This document shows, in pieces, positions 21,350 to 33,188 of a stretch of DNA of 64,000 nt (position 1 is the stretch's first letter; the number at the start of each line of letters is the position of its first letter). Origin of the DNA: Monocercomonoides exilis (taxonomy: Eukaryota > Preaxostyla > Oxymonadida > Polymastigidae); the NCBI GenBank assembly GCA_001643675.2, contig LSRY02000031.1, positions 899,001-963,000 on the forward strand, in the 5' to 3' direction. Position numbers and translations under genes: made by a program. Under the pieces are notes generated by a model that saw only the letters and a program-made list of their open reading frames with translations, did no database searches and was not told where the DNA came from.

Positions 21350-24300
21350 AGGATGTTCAGTCAGCAGAAAACTCGAAAATTGGCTTTTGAGAAGAGATGA
21401 CCTTGAAGCTTGTTGATTGCAGTTCTTCATTTGTTAACAAATCACCTATTTTCGAAGCAGATGAACTAAGTGCTGCGAGATATGAAAACGAACTGTTTAT
21501 TAAATCATCCGACTTGACGAAGAATATCGCAAACGCCGATCTCACATTTGTGACTGGAAATCTAGCAGATGTTTCACACATTTCCATGAAAGGATATGAT
21601 AGAAGCGATACAGAAAATGCATTCCATTGATCTATTTTTGGCTCAAACTGGGATCGGATATATTTGTTGGATGTGAAGGAAAAGATACAGGCGCCTGTGG
21701 ATTTTCTGGTCATCCTTGCCTGTCATAGTTCATTTTCTTACGTGATTGCCTGAAGGAAACGAAAGGGATGTTAACATCATTTGAAAAGGAATTCTCCAAA
21801 AAAGCAATGATCTCAATGGAATTTTTGTGAAATCGGACAAAAGCGAAGAGCTCTTTTCTTTGGAACGTCACGCTTCAATCAAAGAAGCAGAAAGCGACAA
21901 TAATGATTCAAATTATTGCAACATTTGAGATATTTAACTTTATTGTTGTTCCTTCGTCATCCACTTGCGGAGTCAGTACATTGCTGCATATTGGATCAAG
22001 CGAAGGATCGTTGACTTTTAAAGAATGCTCATTCACTAAAAAGGGGACGATAAAGAAGAAATTATAAACTTTGGGCTTATTAAAGCAGATGGAGGCACAG
22101 CTCAATTAGAATTTGTGACTATGCAATCGCTATCATTATCAAATGATATTGTTTCTGCACAGTTATCAACAATATTGAATTTGAAAAACGTGACAATGAA
22201 GAATATTCAGCTGGAAGGAGTTCAAATTGCACATAGCGAAGAGTACAGCTGATGGAAAAATATGGATCAGTGAAGTTGGACAGATTATTGTTATTGAGTT
22301 GAGCTAATCCAAGAAGTTTTCCAAAATATTACAAAAATGCGAGGTACATCCTGTATGAGTATCCACTTGCTCGAGCCTCCTTCATTTGCTCTCGATCGCC
22401 TCTGCTCCACCATCAAGTGCAGACACACCATCCTCGCAATCTCTTCAAACATAAAGATCGAGAGTTTCTTCTTTCTCATTTGCCAGTCTTTTTCGCATTT
22501 AAACAGTGGTGTTATGCTCAACGCGGATGAATACCAATAAATCTTCTTTGTTCAGTTTGCTTCTTCAGCTTCCTCATCAGCCACCTCTCCAGCTTCACGC
22601 AAAGTGCTCCTCAACTCCTCATTGATCGCTGTCAAGAATAGCCACTTGAGAATCGATAATGGTTCCATCCTGCATCTTTCATTTGCTCTCCTGCCTTTCC
22701 TCTTCTTCGCTACCGAAAACATCGCACTCTCAAAGATGACACTCCAATACCTCTATCAGTTTGGCTAGGCCTCCGAGATACGCTGCTGCAAGAGATCCTC
22801 GGCACAAAGCGTGGAAGCCGAGCATCTGGTGTTTTTGTTGTGCAGTATCTTCAGAATCCGTGCGACAGCCACTGGATACATTGCTTCTCTTCCGGCTCGT
22901 CTTTTTATGACAAAAAATTCACTCGAACAAACTTCCGATCTTCTGAATGTTCTGCGACTTTCCCTCACACTTGCAATGCATTCCATCTTCCACCAACAAA
23001 GCATAAGAACAGTCACAACAAGGAAGCATTGAAAGTTCAAATAAAGCAGCCAATCAATAACGAGATATGCTATTTAAGAGAGCTCCCAACGAATGTTCAT
23101 CAGTGGCAAACGGAAACAACGGAGATTTCATTTATTTGTTTCTTTGTTCAACTTAACAACCTCCATCATCAATCACTCCATGACAAACCCGTCAAAGGTG
23201 CGTCGTCTGTCTCTTGTGATGCAGTACGCATCGACGAAGCAAAGTTTGTAAGCAACTGGCCCTTTTCTTGCAGCAACACTTTAGCCAGTGACTATCCATC
23301 TGTATTCCGAAATGTCATTAGCTCCGATGAGGAATCACTAACGCTGGTGAGTTTGATAAAATGTGACGACACTTCAACATCTTTTTTTAGTGGATCCACA
23401 ACGAGGAGTGCATCCTGGCCTGAATCATCTGCAACCTCAACCCTCCATTCTTCTTCTCCGTGCTGCTGTATGCTGCAGACCAGGAGGATGGCAGCCACAT
23501 GGTGCTCACCATCCTCCTCTCGTTCATCCTGCCCAGCTTCTTCGCATTCCTTCTCGTCACAAGCATTGATGGCGCGAATGTGATTGAAAGACACGAGTTC
23601 GCAGATGATATGTGAAAGTTGGAGAATAAAACTCGGGAGCGCGTCCCCACTGGCCATATTTGCCTCAGCACACTCCTTTCCAATGATCTCGCTGTAACGT
23701 TTATGTTTGACGCGGTTGATGGCGTGCTGTGTGCAACATCGCACTTCGTCCTCAAAAACAGGCCAGAGCCTGCCAGCGCTGCCCACCCAGCCGAGGCTGC
23801 CACACCGGCACTCCCGTCCTGGCTCGTGCTTTTCCTCGTTGTCTTCAGCCAGCTGTTCATAGCTGTTTTGGATGTGCGGAGGTGGAAAGCAAAGAACGAA
23901 AACAAGAGCTTGAAGTGGATCTTGGCTGACGCAGCGCAGAACGATCCAAAGGCGTTTGAGACGGTTGCGATGGAAATGTCATTTGAAGAGCAGAGGCGAA
24001 GAACAGAGAGGGAGGCAGAGAAGAAAAATGATGAAAGAATCAAGAAGAGGGTGTATGAGAAAAGCTTGGGACACTCAGAATCGTCAGAGCATTTGTTGAG
24101 TGAGAGTGGCTCAACAGAATATATTTTGGGGAGAGACTCAGACAAGAACCCTGAATGGGCACTGGAGAAAGAAGAAGAGGAAGAGATCCGAAAGAGATCT
24201 CCTTCACCATCCATTTCATCCACTTCCACCACAGACACTTCAGATACTGACACGACATTTGTTCAGGGAGAAGAACTGTGCCCCACCACCTCGTCGATGT

Positions 24301-24428
24301 CGAATCTGGTGGATGCAATGGCCTGTTCGTCTCCTCATGAGAAATTGATTGTGGATCTGAGGGATTCACTGTTCATGCTGCTTCATGGAAGGAATGAGAC
24401 AAAGGAGATAAAGATAGTGAGTTTTTAA
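21350..24428 (+). pseudogene. Surface beta-helix/pseudokinase family pseudogene
   Basis: Fragments in several frames follow the order of the complete gene at 36005-43780. From 21400 they show beta-helix text, including GSDIFVGCEGKDTGACGFSG near 21655 (the CG..PC module junction) and SSEGSLTFKECSFTKK near 21990. At 23290-23380 DYPSVFRNVISSDEESLT corresponds to NYPSVRRNIICSNSASLT of the intact copy. Then come a membrane segment (WLVLFLVVFSQLFIAVLDV, about 23820) and the juxtamembrane block EEQRRRTEREAEKK and KSLGHSESSEHLLSESGSTE. The frame ends at 24428, inside the kinase-like tail, just after LFMLLHGRNE; the APE-bearing half is missing. Several frameshifts and stops are present, and a minus-strand fragment interrupts it (22290-23040). 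The last open stretch (23619-24428) could still be transcribed. Confidence 0.8.
22290..23040 (-). pseudogene. Unidentified minus-strand fragment inside the surface pseudogene
   Basis: Minus-strand frames show AMYPVAVARILKILHNKN, then ILKWLFLTAINEELRSTLRE with AGEVADEEAEEAN, then KKKLSIFMFEEIARMVCLHL (about 22930 to 22400), with frame breaks and stops. The plus strand here shows no beta-helix text although both sides do, so this looks like a piece of another gene inserted in reverse and then degraded. The family was not recognised. Confidence 0.35.
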
Positions 24429-24830
24429 GACAGAATGCTTTTTTATTTAAAAAAGACATGAAAGGATTCATACATGAAACTCTGATTTGAATACATAAAG
24501 TGTTTTCAATAGTGACAAAATGAAAGATCTAACTTGTCAGTGACAGATCTGACAAGTGACAAAACCGCAATATTTTTATTTGATCATTTTGTCACTTGAA
24601 AAAAATTATTTGAAAGTGTTGAGATTTTTGTCGAAAGTTGAAAAAAATATAACACAATGACATAAAAATATTCAATAACGTTCAAATATATATAAATTTT
24701 CAATTGTTAATATATATATATTTTTTAATTTGTGTGACAAAAAAAATGACAAAGAAAAATAGTCACGCCTGTCATTTTAAAGTCTTTTCCAATTTTTCAT
24801 GTCATATCACACAGGGTTAATTGCTTTTAT
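24429..24830. other. AT-rich junction between surface pseudogene and IQCH-like fragment
   Basis: Short repeats of GTGACAAA/TCTGACAAGTGA type (24510-24600) and AT runs. No gene is present. Confidence 0.4.
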
Positions 24831-25830
24831 TCAATTTTTGGAGCAACCTTCGATTTCAAAGCCTTTTTAACACAAATCTTCTTGCGGACCGGATTGTGCA
24901 TCAGTTGTCTCTTCGCTCTTTGCATCCATCTTCTTCATCATCATCACATTTTCTTTTTGGAGAGATAGACAAGCACTCCTGTATTCTTTGCTATTTCTGT
25001 GATTGAGGAGCGAAGAGAAGACGGGAGCAGGAAATGGACAGTTATTATCACCATCATTGTAGCCTGCAATTGATCTTTAGGACACGTCAACAGTGGTGGC
25101 TGCGTCATATATTTCCGCAGTTGCAATGAACGATATCGACAGACAGCTGCTGATTTTGGTTACTGAGGCAGCTTGGGTGCATGCTCGGCACATGCAGCTG
25201 TCGCAGCGGGCACTGTGGGGATATGTTGTGGCTCGGCGGGCGGTGCTGTATGGGGGTGTTGTGTGTGCACACGATGTGGCGCTTTCGGCGATGCTTTCGG
25301 TTCCGCTGGTGGGTCCGCTTCCGTCGCTTGCAGCGTCGGTGGGCACGAAGTCGGGGAGCAAGCGGATCTTTGCAGCGCCAGACGTGAATGCTTTCCCGTC
25401 GATCTATGATCTGTTTGACCAGTCGCTGCAAATATGGCGATCGCAACAGTCGAGGCGTGTGGTGGTGAAGTGATGGGGCGAGGGGTTGCAATGTGTGAAG
25501 TGGGGGAGATTGTGGAGAAAGAGTTGGATGTGGCTGGGCTGAGGATGGAAGATGTGATTCTGTCACAAGCAGCGATTGCACAAGCGGTGCTGGAGGAGCT
25601 CGAAGAGGCAGAGGAAGGAGATGGGAATGAGGAGAAAGGCTGGCATCCGACAGCGCACAGAGAGTTTGTGGAGAGAATCAAAGAGAACCAGGGGAAGCTG
25701 GAAGAAGCGATGGAGCTGCTGATTGTGGAGGCGCTTGGGTTGAGTGGGCTGAGGTTTGTGAAGGCGGAGACCTGGACAGCGATTTCCTTGGAGTGTCTCC
25801 TATTACAGATGCTTCATTCTTGACAAGCTT
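24831..25830 (+). pseudogene. IQCH-like fragment, second copy
   Basis: A frame from about 25093 reads TEAAWVHARHMQLSQRALWG, GGVVCAHDVALSAMLSVPL and the IQCH signature TKSGSKRIF (25347-25373). It then shifts frame to continue MAIATVEACGGEVMG and LEELEEAEEGDGNEEKG, and ends near 25823 with VEALGLSGLRFVKAE. About 130-150 bp around the signature are almost identical to 5832-5960 of the first copy; the flanks are clearly more diverged. The C-terminal half (GYVS/AVDL region) is absent. Like the first copy, it follows a surface-protein 3' region and is GC-rich. It is a truncated pseudogene. Confidence 0.7.
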
Positions 25831-25979
25831 TGCGTGCCTGCTCCGTCACACTGGAATACTTAAAGGGATATGAATAGTATAGCAGGAGACGCAGATAAGT
25901 GTTTGGGTTTTTAAAACAATGGAAAGTTTCATTGAAATAATTAGAGACGTGGAGATATTGCATATATCAGCCAATGATT

Positions 25980-28110
25980 TTACAAAAAATGAGGAAAAAG
26001 ACAAGATCTGATTGAAAAGTTGGGGGAAAAAATTGTTGGTTTTGAGCTGAGTTTAAAATGAAGAAGAAGAAGAAAATGAAGAAAATCGGTATGTTTGTGG
26101 TATTTCAATAAGGTGTGGATTGACGATCTGTGCGCTAATCCAAAAAAATCCTGTGGTCGAAGTGGCTGCAAATTGTAGATGGGCAGACGATGAAAGCGCT
26201 CGACTAGCTGGACATGCAGCTTTTGCGAAGCCAGCTGGTTGTACGGGCGAAATGGCGGAGATCTTGCTAAGGCTCAACAACGAAGAGATATTTGACTCTG
26301 TGGCATTTGGAGATCTTTATTCCGCATGTGATAAGGAATGGTGTAAATATTAAGAAGGCAAAGGAAAGAGACTTGACTGATGAGTTTTGTACGCTTGTCG
26401 AAGGGATCGATGAAAAGCAGAGAAGTGCGACTTTGATTGCAGCATCTGAATAGGTAGAAAGGAGCTGATGAGTTATGCGAACACACATATCCCGTTTCAT
26501 CTTTGGAAGCTGTGCCGTGAAGTGGCAGCATCTGTTGGAAAGAAACGCAAATGATTTTGTAACTACTTTAACGACATCGGAAGAGATATTTGAGGTTACA
26601 CAAAAGTGTAAACAAAAAGCAGAAGAAGACAATGAAAAGAAGATTCTGTTCAACAGAACAGCGATGAAGCGTGAGCATGTGTTTTGTCGAGTGCTTGCGT
26701 GGTGTTTGATACCGAGACTCAGCTGACGGGGTTGGAAGAGGGGAGACAGGTAGAGGTGCAAACAGCGAAGAAGCAGGAATCGTTCAACGCATTAGACAAG
26801 AAGCTCGGTGCAGAAGAGGAGTTCATTCAGAGAAGGCAGTCAAATGATATGTACCGGGCGATCAATGAAGTTGCGACACTTCGTGGGCCATTGCAGATTG
26901 TCCGCGCTTTTTCAGCAGCTGCTCAGATGGGTGTTCCGATGATGTTGAAGATGGTGGAGGGGAAAGTGCATTATGCCTTTATCTCTTCTTCTTCTACTGC
27001 TTCATCTTCTGCATGTGCTAATATTTCTTTAAGTGGTAATGATGAAGAGATAACGCATGTTGCGAAGTTTCAGTTGGTGAAACATTCGAAGGAGTTGATA
27101 GAGAAATAATATCATCACGCAGTGTTTTTCATTACAGTTTTTAATGAGCGGAGCCATTTCTATCTAGATTATGCGAAGAATCTGCTTGCGGGAGTGGAAG
27201 AAGGGATAGCATATGATATTCGTGGGTGTGTGAGGGTTCTTCCTTTTGTGTCAGCAAATACAATAAAATGCGCAGATTATTTTACGACTGGGGAGTTTTC
27301 AGCAGGGTTTAAAGATGTTAGTGTGTGACCGGCTTCTATGGAGAAGGAATTTGAGATTATCAGATGATGAGGAAGTTCTGCAATTTGAAGCAAGAACACA
27401 GCACCCGTGCCGTTTGTGAGGGAGATGGAGATTGTCGATGAAAAGAAAGAAGAAGAAGAAGGAAAAAAAAAAAGAAGAGAAGAAAGAGTTGGAGTTATAT
27501 GGGCAAGACAAACTCGCGGAGATGAAACAGATGATTGTGCAAAAGTTTGTGTTTGATACAAATGAAGTGTGAAAAGTGAATGAAGAAGGGAAGAAGGCGA
27601 GGAAGAATGCGGAGGAAGATAAGATGCATGCAGTACTGGAGCATGTGTAATACGTGGTGTTGTTGAGTACGATATCAGTGCAGAGGTTGGTGGATGTGAG
27701 GATGCAAGTTTCTTGAAGGTTCGGTCCCGCTTCAAACTAGTTGTGCAAGGAAGACATAGAGCATTGTTCTGGAGGAGTGTGGAACGCAGATGCTGCCAAA
27801 TGCATTTTATTTCTCGAGGAGTGGAGAGTTTGTGCATTATCCTGAGCACGTGGCGATGCCGGGGCTGTTGTGCGCAGCAGCCGAGAGGGAGGGCACAGGG
27901 TGATGGTGGAAGCAGAATGGAGGATGATGGAGGCAGAGCGGAGAGATTGGTGTGATGTGTCGAAGGAGGCGGGAAAGAAATGTCGCTGGAGTTTCTGGAG
28001 AAGGAGAACCTGCACCGAGCAGATGAGGACCTGCAGATGATATCGTGGCGGTTGGAGGAGAAGATTGTGTTTGAGAGCGTGATTGGGTGATGTTGCCAGT
28101 GTGTTAAGAG
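25980..28110 (+). pseudogene. Unidentified decayed protein-coding gene
   Basis: Plus-strand coding-like fragments occur in changing frames: NPVVEVAANCRWADDESARL (26150), NGVNIKKAKERDLTDEFCTL (26340), NTHIPFHLWKLCREVASVGK (26480), and an open stretch 26684-27109 containing EEFIQRRQSNDMYRAINEVA and GPLQIVRAFSAAAQMGVPMM. Then come FYLDYAKNLLAGVEEGIAYD (27160), a Lys/Glu tract (27440-27490), and RSGELVHYP-like text near 27810 followed by AMPGLLCAAAEREG. The order suggests one gene of more than 600 codons with many frameshifts and stops. Composition is GC-richer than the flanks. No family was recognised. A GTATGT near 26089 may mark an old intron. Confidence 0.45.
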
Positions 28111-28159
28111 GCCGGTGACGAAGGAAGAGGTGTGTGTGCAAGAGAATCGCCCGCTAATC

Positions 28160-28930
28160 AGTGTTCAGATGTTTGTGTTTGGCAGAGAAGAAAAAGAAGA
28201 AGAGGAGGAGAGATGATGTCGAACAAGAATATGATGAAATGAAAATAGAGTGTGAAGAGAAAGAAGATTGAAGAGAGAAGATAAATTTTGAAAAGATTGT
28301 TTTAACAGTTGTTGCGATCATCACTGAACTGGATGTTAAACTTGCATCGGAGACTGTCCAACCACTCTGCTCATCATTTCTTCGGATTTCATGTTTCTTT
28401 TCAGAAAATTCCAATTCTTCGCTCATCAAAATCATTCCATTCACAATAATTATCTTTATTCCTGTGTATTTTGTGAGTTATTTCTTCAAAATCATTCAGG
28501 GAAATTGGACAATTCCAAAGTGTGAGTGATTGCATGCCTCAGAATTGCTCACATATATTTCTTCTAGGTTGGTAAGGAGATACATACACAGAGAGATTAC
28601 TAAACTCGTGTTTCCATTGTCATATCCTCTCACTTTGTCAATAGAATCTAAAGAGGCTGTGGCACATGCAATTTTTCTTGAAGTTGCAATTTCTTCCAGA
28701 TAAGGCGAAAAAACAAAGATATATCTTCCCCACTTGGCTGTTCTTATTCCGAATGAAAATGATATCAAGAAGCTGGGATTTTCAGTAACAATTGAAGGTT
28801 AATTCCTCCCCCAAAACTGTGGAATGTCAAGGAAAATCTGTTACTGCAAAATCCTTTTCCAAATTTGCTTTATTCGTCACTCCCACACACAGCATCATCG
28901 ACCCTCTTTTTGATTGTGAAATACTTCCGC
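28160..28930 (-). pseudogene. Inverted beta-helix fragment of the surface protein family
   Basis: The minus strand reads KWGRYIFVFSPYLEEIATSR then DKVRGYDNGNTSLVISLCMY (28730-28570). This matches the module text WGSDIFVDSIDLESTATSGK and GYENGDESFPIPLCVYLWNN of the intact gene. Further along the same strand are NGMILMSEELEFSEKKHEIR and TIFSKFIFSLQSSFSSHSIF (28440-28240), typical of the following beta-helix module. Frame breaks separate the two parts and there is no membrane or kinase-like region. It is an isolated piece in opposite orientation to the other three copies. Confidence 0.65.
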
Positions 28931-29558
28931 ACTAGGATAATGATAAATTTTTTGCATTGTAATTTGCATCAATAATTGATGTAATAAATGTTAACTATCT
29001 TCTGCAAACTTATCAAGCAATAAAAGAAAGTTTAATAATCTTTCGAAAAATGAAACGTTCATACCAAAATTTACGAAAACAGTATAATTTATGTATTTTT
29101 CATGTTATTCTTACTTGTGCGTTCAATCATCGCTTTCATGTTAAGTTCAGGTATGCAATACACAATGAAAAATTCTATTCAAATAAAATTTTGAATTAAC
29201 ATTGAAAATCAAGTTTGTCAGGGGAAAAAATCGAAATACACTATGAATAATTCTTTGTTTAGCAATTGAAAAATAGTTCAATCAAGTGAAACTCTTTTTC
29301 ATCGAAAAAATGATATTTTAATTTTGATCAATAAACTTGACACATAATTTTTTGAAAAAGAATATATCTTCTTATAAAGAAGTTTGTTATGAGCCAACAA
29401 ACATCACTGTGAAAGTTTATTATTTTCATTTGTATTATGGAAACGGAATGTTTTAAATTAACTTTCATGGGACAAATTTTTGATCTGTTGCGACTTTTTA
29501 AAAATAACAACCTATTTGCATTTTGAAAATTTTCTTTTGTGATTGTCAAAAAAAAAAA

Positions 29559-29633
<75 letters not shown>

Positions 29634-29654
29634 AAAGAAAAGAAAAGAAAAGAA

Positions 29655-29686
<32 letters not shown>

Positions 29687-30029
29687 AAAAGTGTGAACTT
29701 TATTTATACAAAAGATTCAATTTTTGTCTTGTTTCAAAGAAAAACATTAATTTCTTAAGTTTTTTATCATTCACTTTTTGTCTTTTTATTCAGATACAAA
29801 AACATCTTTATTAATATTGAGTTTCTCTTTTCATTAGCTTTAAAATAAACAATATAAATAATTTTGCTCAAACAATTTTGCTTTCTTTTCAAAATGCGAA
29901 AACAAAAAAGGGCATGACTTCCGATCATTGCATCCATTTTGATCAAACCCTTTAAAAAATATAATAATGATAAGTTTTCTTATTTTTTCTATGAACTTTG
30001 AAATGAAAATTTTCGCACAAACAAATAAA
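28931..30029. other. AT-rich stretch with purine microsatellite
   Basis: No gene was found. It contains the A/GAAA tract listed separately (29548-29690). Confidence 0.45.
29548..29690. repeat. Poly(A) and (GAAA)n/(GAAAA)n tract
   Basis: A run of 28 A is followed by about 110 bp of GAAA and GAAAA units. The Lys/Glu frames through it are repeat artefacts. Confidence 0.95.
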
Positions 30030-30752
30030 AGCACAAATAATTAAATTGAATCAGATTCTTCCCAACTGGATGCTTTTTCTCCGTCATCTTCCATTATTTT
30101 CTCAATCGAATTAACTGTTGCATCTGTGTCATCTATTCAAACGGATGAAACACTGCTCGTTGCTGTTTTTGTTCCATCTTCACTTTTTTCATAAACTTCA
30201 TCGTATGTTTTTTCGTATATCTCAGGATTATATCCAAATACAATTTCATATAATTTCCGTATTGAAATTTTCTCTATTTAACGCAATATTTATGCAGCAA
30301 TGAAATCTTCAATGTGACGCTGGCAAGTTTCATTTGGTGGGAAATACCTTCTCAACCCACTCCAGACAGCTTCGATGTTATTTGCATGACAGTTTATTAT
30401 TAAATTTTTTATAATTCCTTTCTGTGATTAACTGTTTCATGCCCAAAACCAAGCTCCTGCAACTTTGAGTAGGCTTTCCAACAATCTGAATATATCATTG
30501 TCCCAGGCTCAACGGTTTTTGTTTTTTTATGAAGCAGCGTTTTTGAATCCCTTTTTTTTCACCGGAATTATAAATGCTATATTTCCTAAAGGATTTTTCT
30601 CTTAGATACCAAACATCCAAACCTGCTTTTTGGATCTGCCCCTATGACACTTTCTTTTCCGCAACAAACACTCATCCAATTCAACAACCTTTCCAACACC
30701 TCCTAATTTTTCTTTTCTTTTCTTTTCTATTCTTTTCTTTTCTTTTCTATTC

Positions 30753-30783
<31 letters not shown>

Positions 30784-31202
30784 CTTTTCTTTTTTTGAGA
30801 AGAATTCTGAACAACAAGCTTGTCTGCAAATTGCAAAAATTTCCCAGTGATTTTTTCTCCAAGGCCTGAATGAGATCTGGCCTGAAGCTGCTGCAGGCCT
30901 AAGTGAAATAACAAAATAGTTTGAAATATAAATTTATTTTTTGCTTTTGTATGATAATAAGGAGTATTTATAAAAATTGAATTATTGCTTTTGCATTTTC
31001 TGCAATGATAAACAAATCTTCCTGTTGGATATGCGTAGAAAAACATATCTTCTTTGCATAGAAAGCATTTCTTTGAATTGGAAATTATTTTATTATCGAA
31101 TAACCAGTGTAAACTGCTTTCACTGTTGCTGAATGTTTTGAATAAGATATGAGGAGAGTTTATTTCAGTGGAATTTTCCTCAATTTCCATTATTCTGAAC
31201 AA
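30030..31202 (-). pseudogene. Merlin (IS1016/ISXO2-like) transposase pseudogene
   Basis: The minus strand first encodes a zinc-ribbon-like segment (CFLCKEDMFFYAYP, then YHCRKCKSNNSIFIN, about 31070-30980). The DDE core follows: VVELDECLLRKRKCHRGRS (first acidic residue), WMFGI then TAA then EKNPLGNIAFIIPVKKKG, MIYSDCWKAYSKLQELGFGH (second Asp), and after a frameshift HANNIEAVWSGLRRYFPP (third position, about 30400-30330). The motifs and their order are those of DDE_Tnp_IS1595/Merlin elements. It is dead: an in-frame TAA at about 30602, a frameshift near 30420, further breaks near 30290, and a TTTTC microsatellite inside the coding region. Terminal repeats were not located. Confidence 0.78.
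30708..30795. repeat. (TTTTC)n microsatellite inside transposase pseudogene
   Basis: About 88 bp of TTTTC/TTTCT units lie between the zinc-ribbon part and the first catalytic motif. They insert a Lys/Glu/Arg run into the transposase frame. Confidence 0.9.
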
Positions 31203-31749
31203 ATTTATGAAACATAAAAATTCAATTCGATTTTTTTTATATGATATTGGGACAAATCAAAAAAGATGCCATGATCGAATGTTATGCCCAAAAAATGCTA
31301 ATTTGCAGAAGAAAAGCTTTTTCTTCAAGAAATCGGAGTTTACTTCAACGATACTCTTTTCTTTTTTGAATCGAAAAAAAAATCAAGATATTTTTGGAGA
31401 AAGAAAACCAATATAATTGAGAATAATTTCATCAATTTGAATGCATTGAAAGGACGATAATGGAACATTATTCAAAAAGTTAAACGAAATAATCTTCTGG
31501 ATTATGATCTTTATTATAGGATTGATCGCAAGGAGAAAAAAGGATCTTATTGATCCTCCAGCCAAAGCATATTGAGCGGTTTTACCTCTTCTTTTTCCAA
31601 TAATATCAAATACTTATCAGGCTAATCCATTTGATCTGTCATTATTCTCAAAGATTTTTGAAGGATAAGGAAGATGTTTGTTTCTGTCAATCATTTCGTA
31701 AATTGAATTGCCATTTCTTTTCACTTGTCCAGAATATACCACAATCGAA
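31203..31749. other. AT-rich intergenic stretch
   Basis: No gene was found. It separates the divergent transposase pseudogene and helical-family paralogue 3, so the latter's promoter lies here. Confidence 0.4.
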
Positions 31750-33188
31750 ATGAGTTCAATTACCGAGAAAAGATTGAATAGAGAACTGATTATAAAATTT
31801 ATAAGTTTGTTTTTGCTACTTTTTTTTTTTTTTTTTTGAATAGAGAGTACTTATAAATTTTAACAACAGAATTGGCCTCCACGCTGTCAAAGCTTAATGA
31901 ATCGGAACAAAAGCAGAAAATCATTGAGATGAATGGGATGATTAATGAAATGAGCAAAAATGATTTGGATTTTGTCATGTCTGTGACATTATTTCGTGAT
32001 ATAAATGAATTGATCAATCATGATAAAATGACAGCCGAAAATGCAACATTGTTTTTTAGAAACATGGGCTATTTCAAATTATTGTTCTTGATCACCGATG
32101 ATAGTTTCGATGATTCTTCACTTGGAGACATATTTAGAAGGATGATTTTAAAAGAAAAAAGAAGAAAAGAAGAAAAGAATGAAAAGAATGAAAAGCTTCT
32201 TATAGATCTTATCGAATGTCTTCTAAGCATGACAATGGAATCTGAAACTTTTCCAAAGGATGTTTATTCATATTATGTGCCAAGCTTGCTGAATGTTGCA
32301 CAGAACAAAGAGGAAAGCGAAGAAGCTCAAAAAGATGTGGAAATGGCTTTGTTGGCTTTAAGCAACATTAACAAACATTGCGTATGAACATTTCTATTTC
32401 ATTTTTGTTAAAGTCAAATTTTTATTCATTTTAAACAGAATTTGAAAAAAGAACTATATATTAATGGGATTACAGAAATCATGAAATATCATCAAGAACA
32501 TCACAATCTCACTCAACTGGCGTATCAGTCTGCTTGGCAGTTTCTGGGAAACAGATTGGACGCTGACAAAAGCTTGAATGAAGTAATTGTGAATGAGCTA
32601 CATTTTGGAAAAGAAGCAAAAAGGGAAATGGATGAATTGTGGAAGTGCATGAATGAGAAGAAGGAAAAAGAGAACAGGAAAGAGCAAAACGAAATTTCAG
32701 TGATGAAAAGATGGTTCAATACAATCGATAATTTGCCTCTGGTTTTAATTTTGTCGCAAGAGGAATTTGATGAACTGATTTATTACCTTGTCAGTCTGTG
32801 CAGAGCAGCAAAGAAGGATGAACCAGAATTGCACAAAGAAATAACACATTTTTTAAGAACGAATTCAATCGATATTTTATTTAGCGAAGACTCTTTTTTG
32901 AAGGGTCGTATTTTTAATCTCTTTTTGGGGGAACTTCAGCAATCAACGTTGGACAGTAATATTGTAGAAGACGGTTTACTGTTCTTTTTAATGTTTTTAA
33001 GAAGAATAAAGGATCATGTTTATCTAAAGGAAACAAAAGCGAAAGCTTTGAAAAGAGAAGCGCTTGAATTGTTAGAAGAGCAAGGATACGAAGATGTTAT
33101 CACAAGTTTTCGAGAAGTGAGAAAAACTGATATCACTAATGTAAACATAATGAGTGAAAGTCTTGAAGAACATTTTGTGTTTTTGTAA
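31750..33188 (+). CDS. Helical (ARM-like?) lineage-specific family protein, paralogue 3
   Basis: Three exons: 31750-31804, 31870-32381 and 32439-33188. Introns are 31805-31869 (GTTTGT..CAG, phase 1) and 32382-32438 (GTATGA..CAG, phase 0). The predicted product has 438 aa. Exon 1 encodes MSSITEKRLNRELIIKFI, unlike exon 1 of the other two paralogues. Exon 2 begins LASTLSKLNESEQKQKIIEM and ends DVEMALLALSNINKHC, and exon 3 begins NLKKELYINGITEIMKYHQE. The all-helical pattern, exon phases and boundary positions match paralogues 1 and 2 although sequences have diverged widely. The C-terminal ELLEEQGYEDVITSF block is conserved. It is the only paralogue here on the plus strand. The function is unknown. 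Confidence 0.8.

Noticed and set aside
29539-29814. Lys/Glu-rich frame through the GAAA tract
   Set aside because: It is a simple-sequence artefact without start context or conserved flanks.
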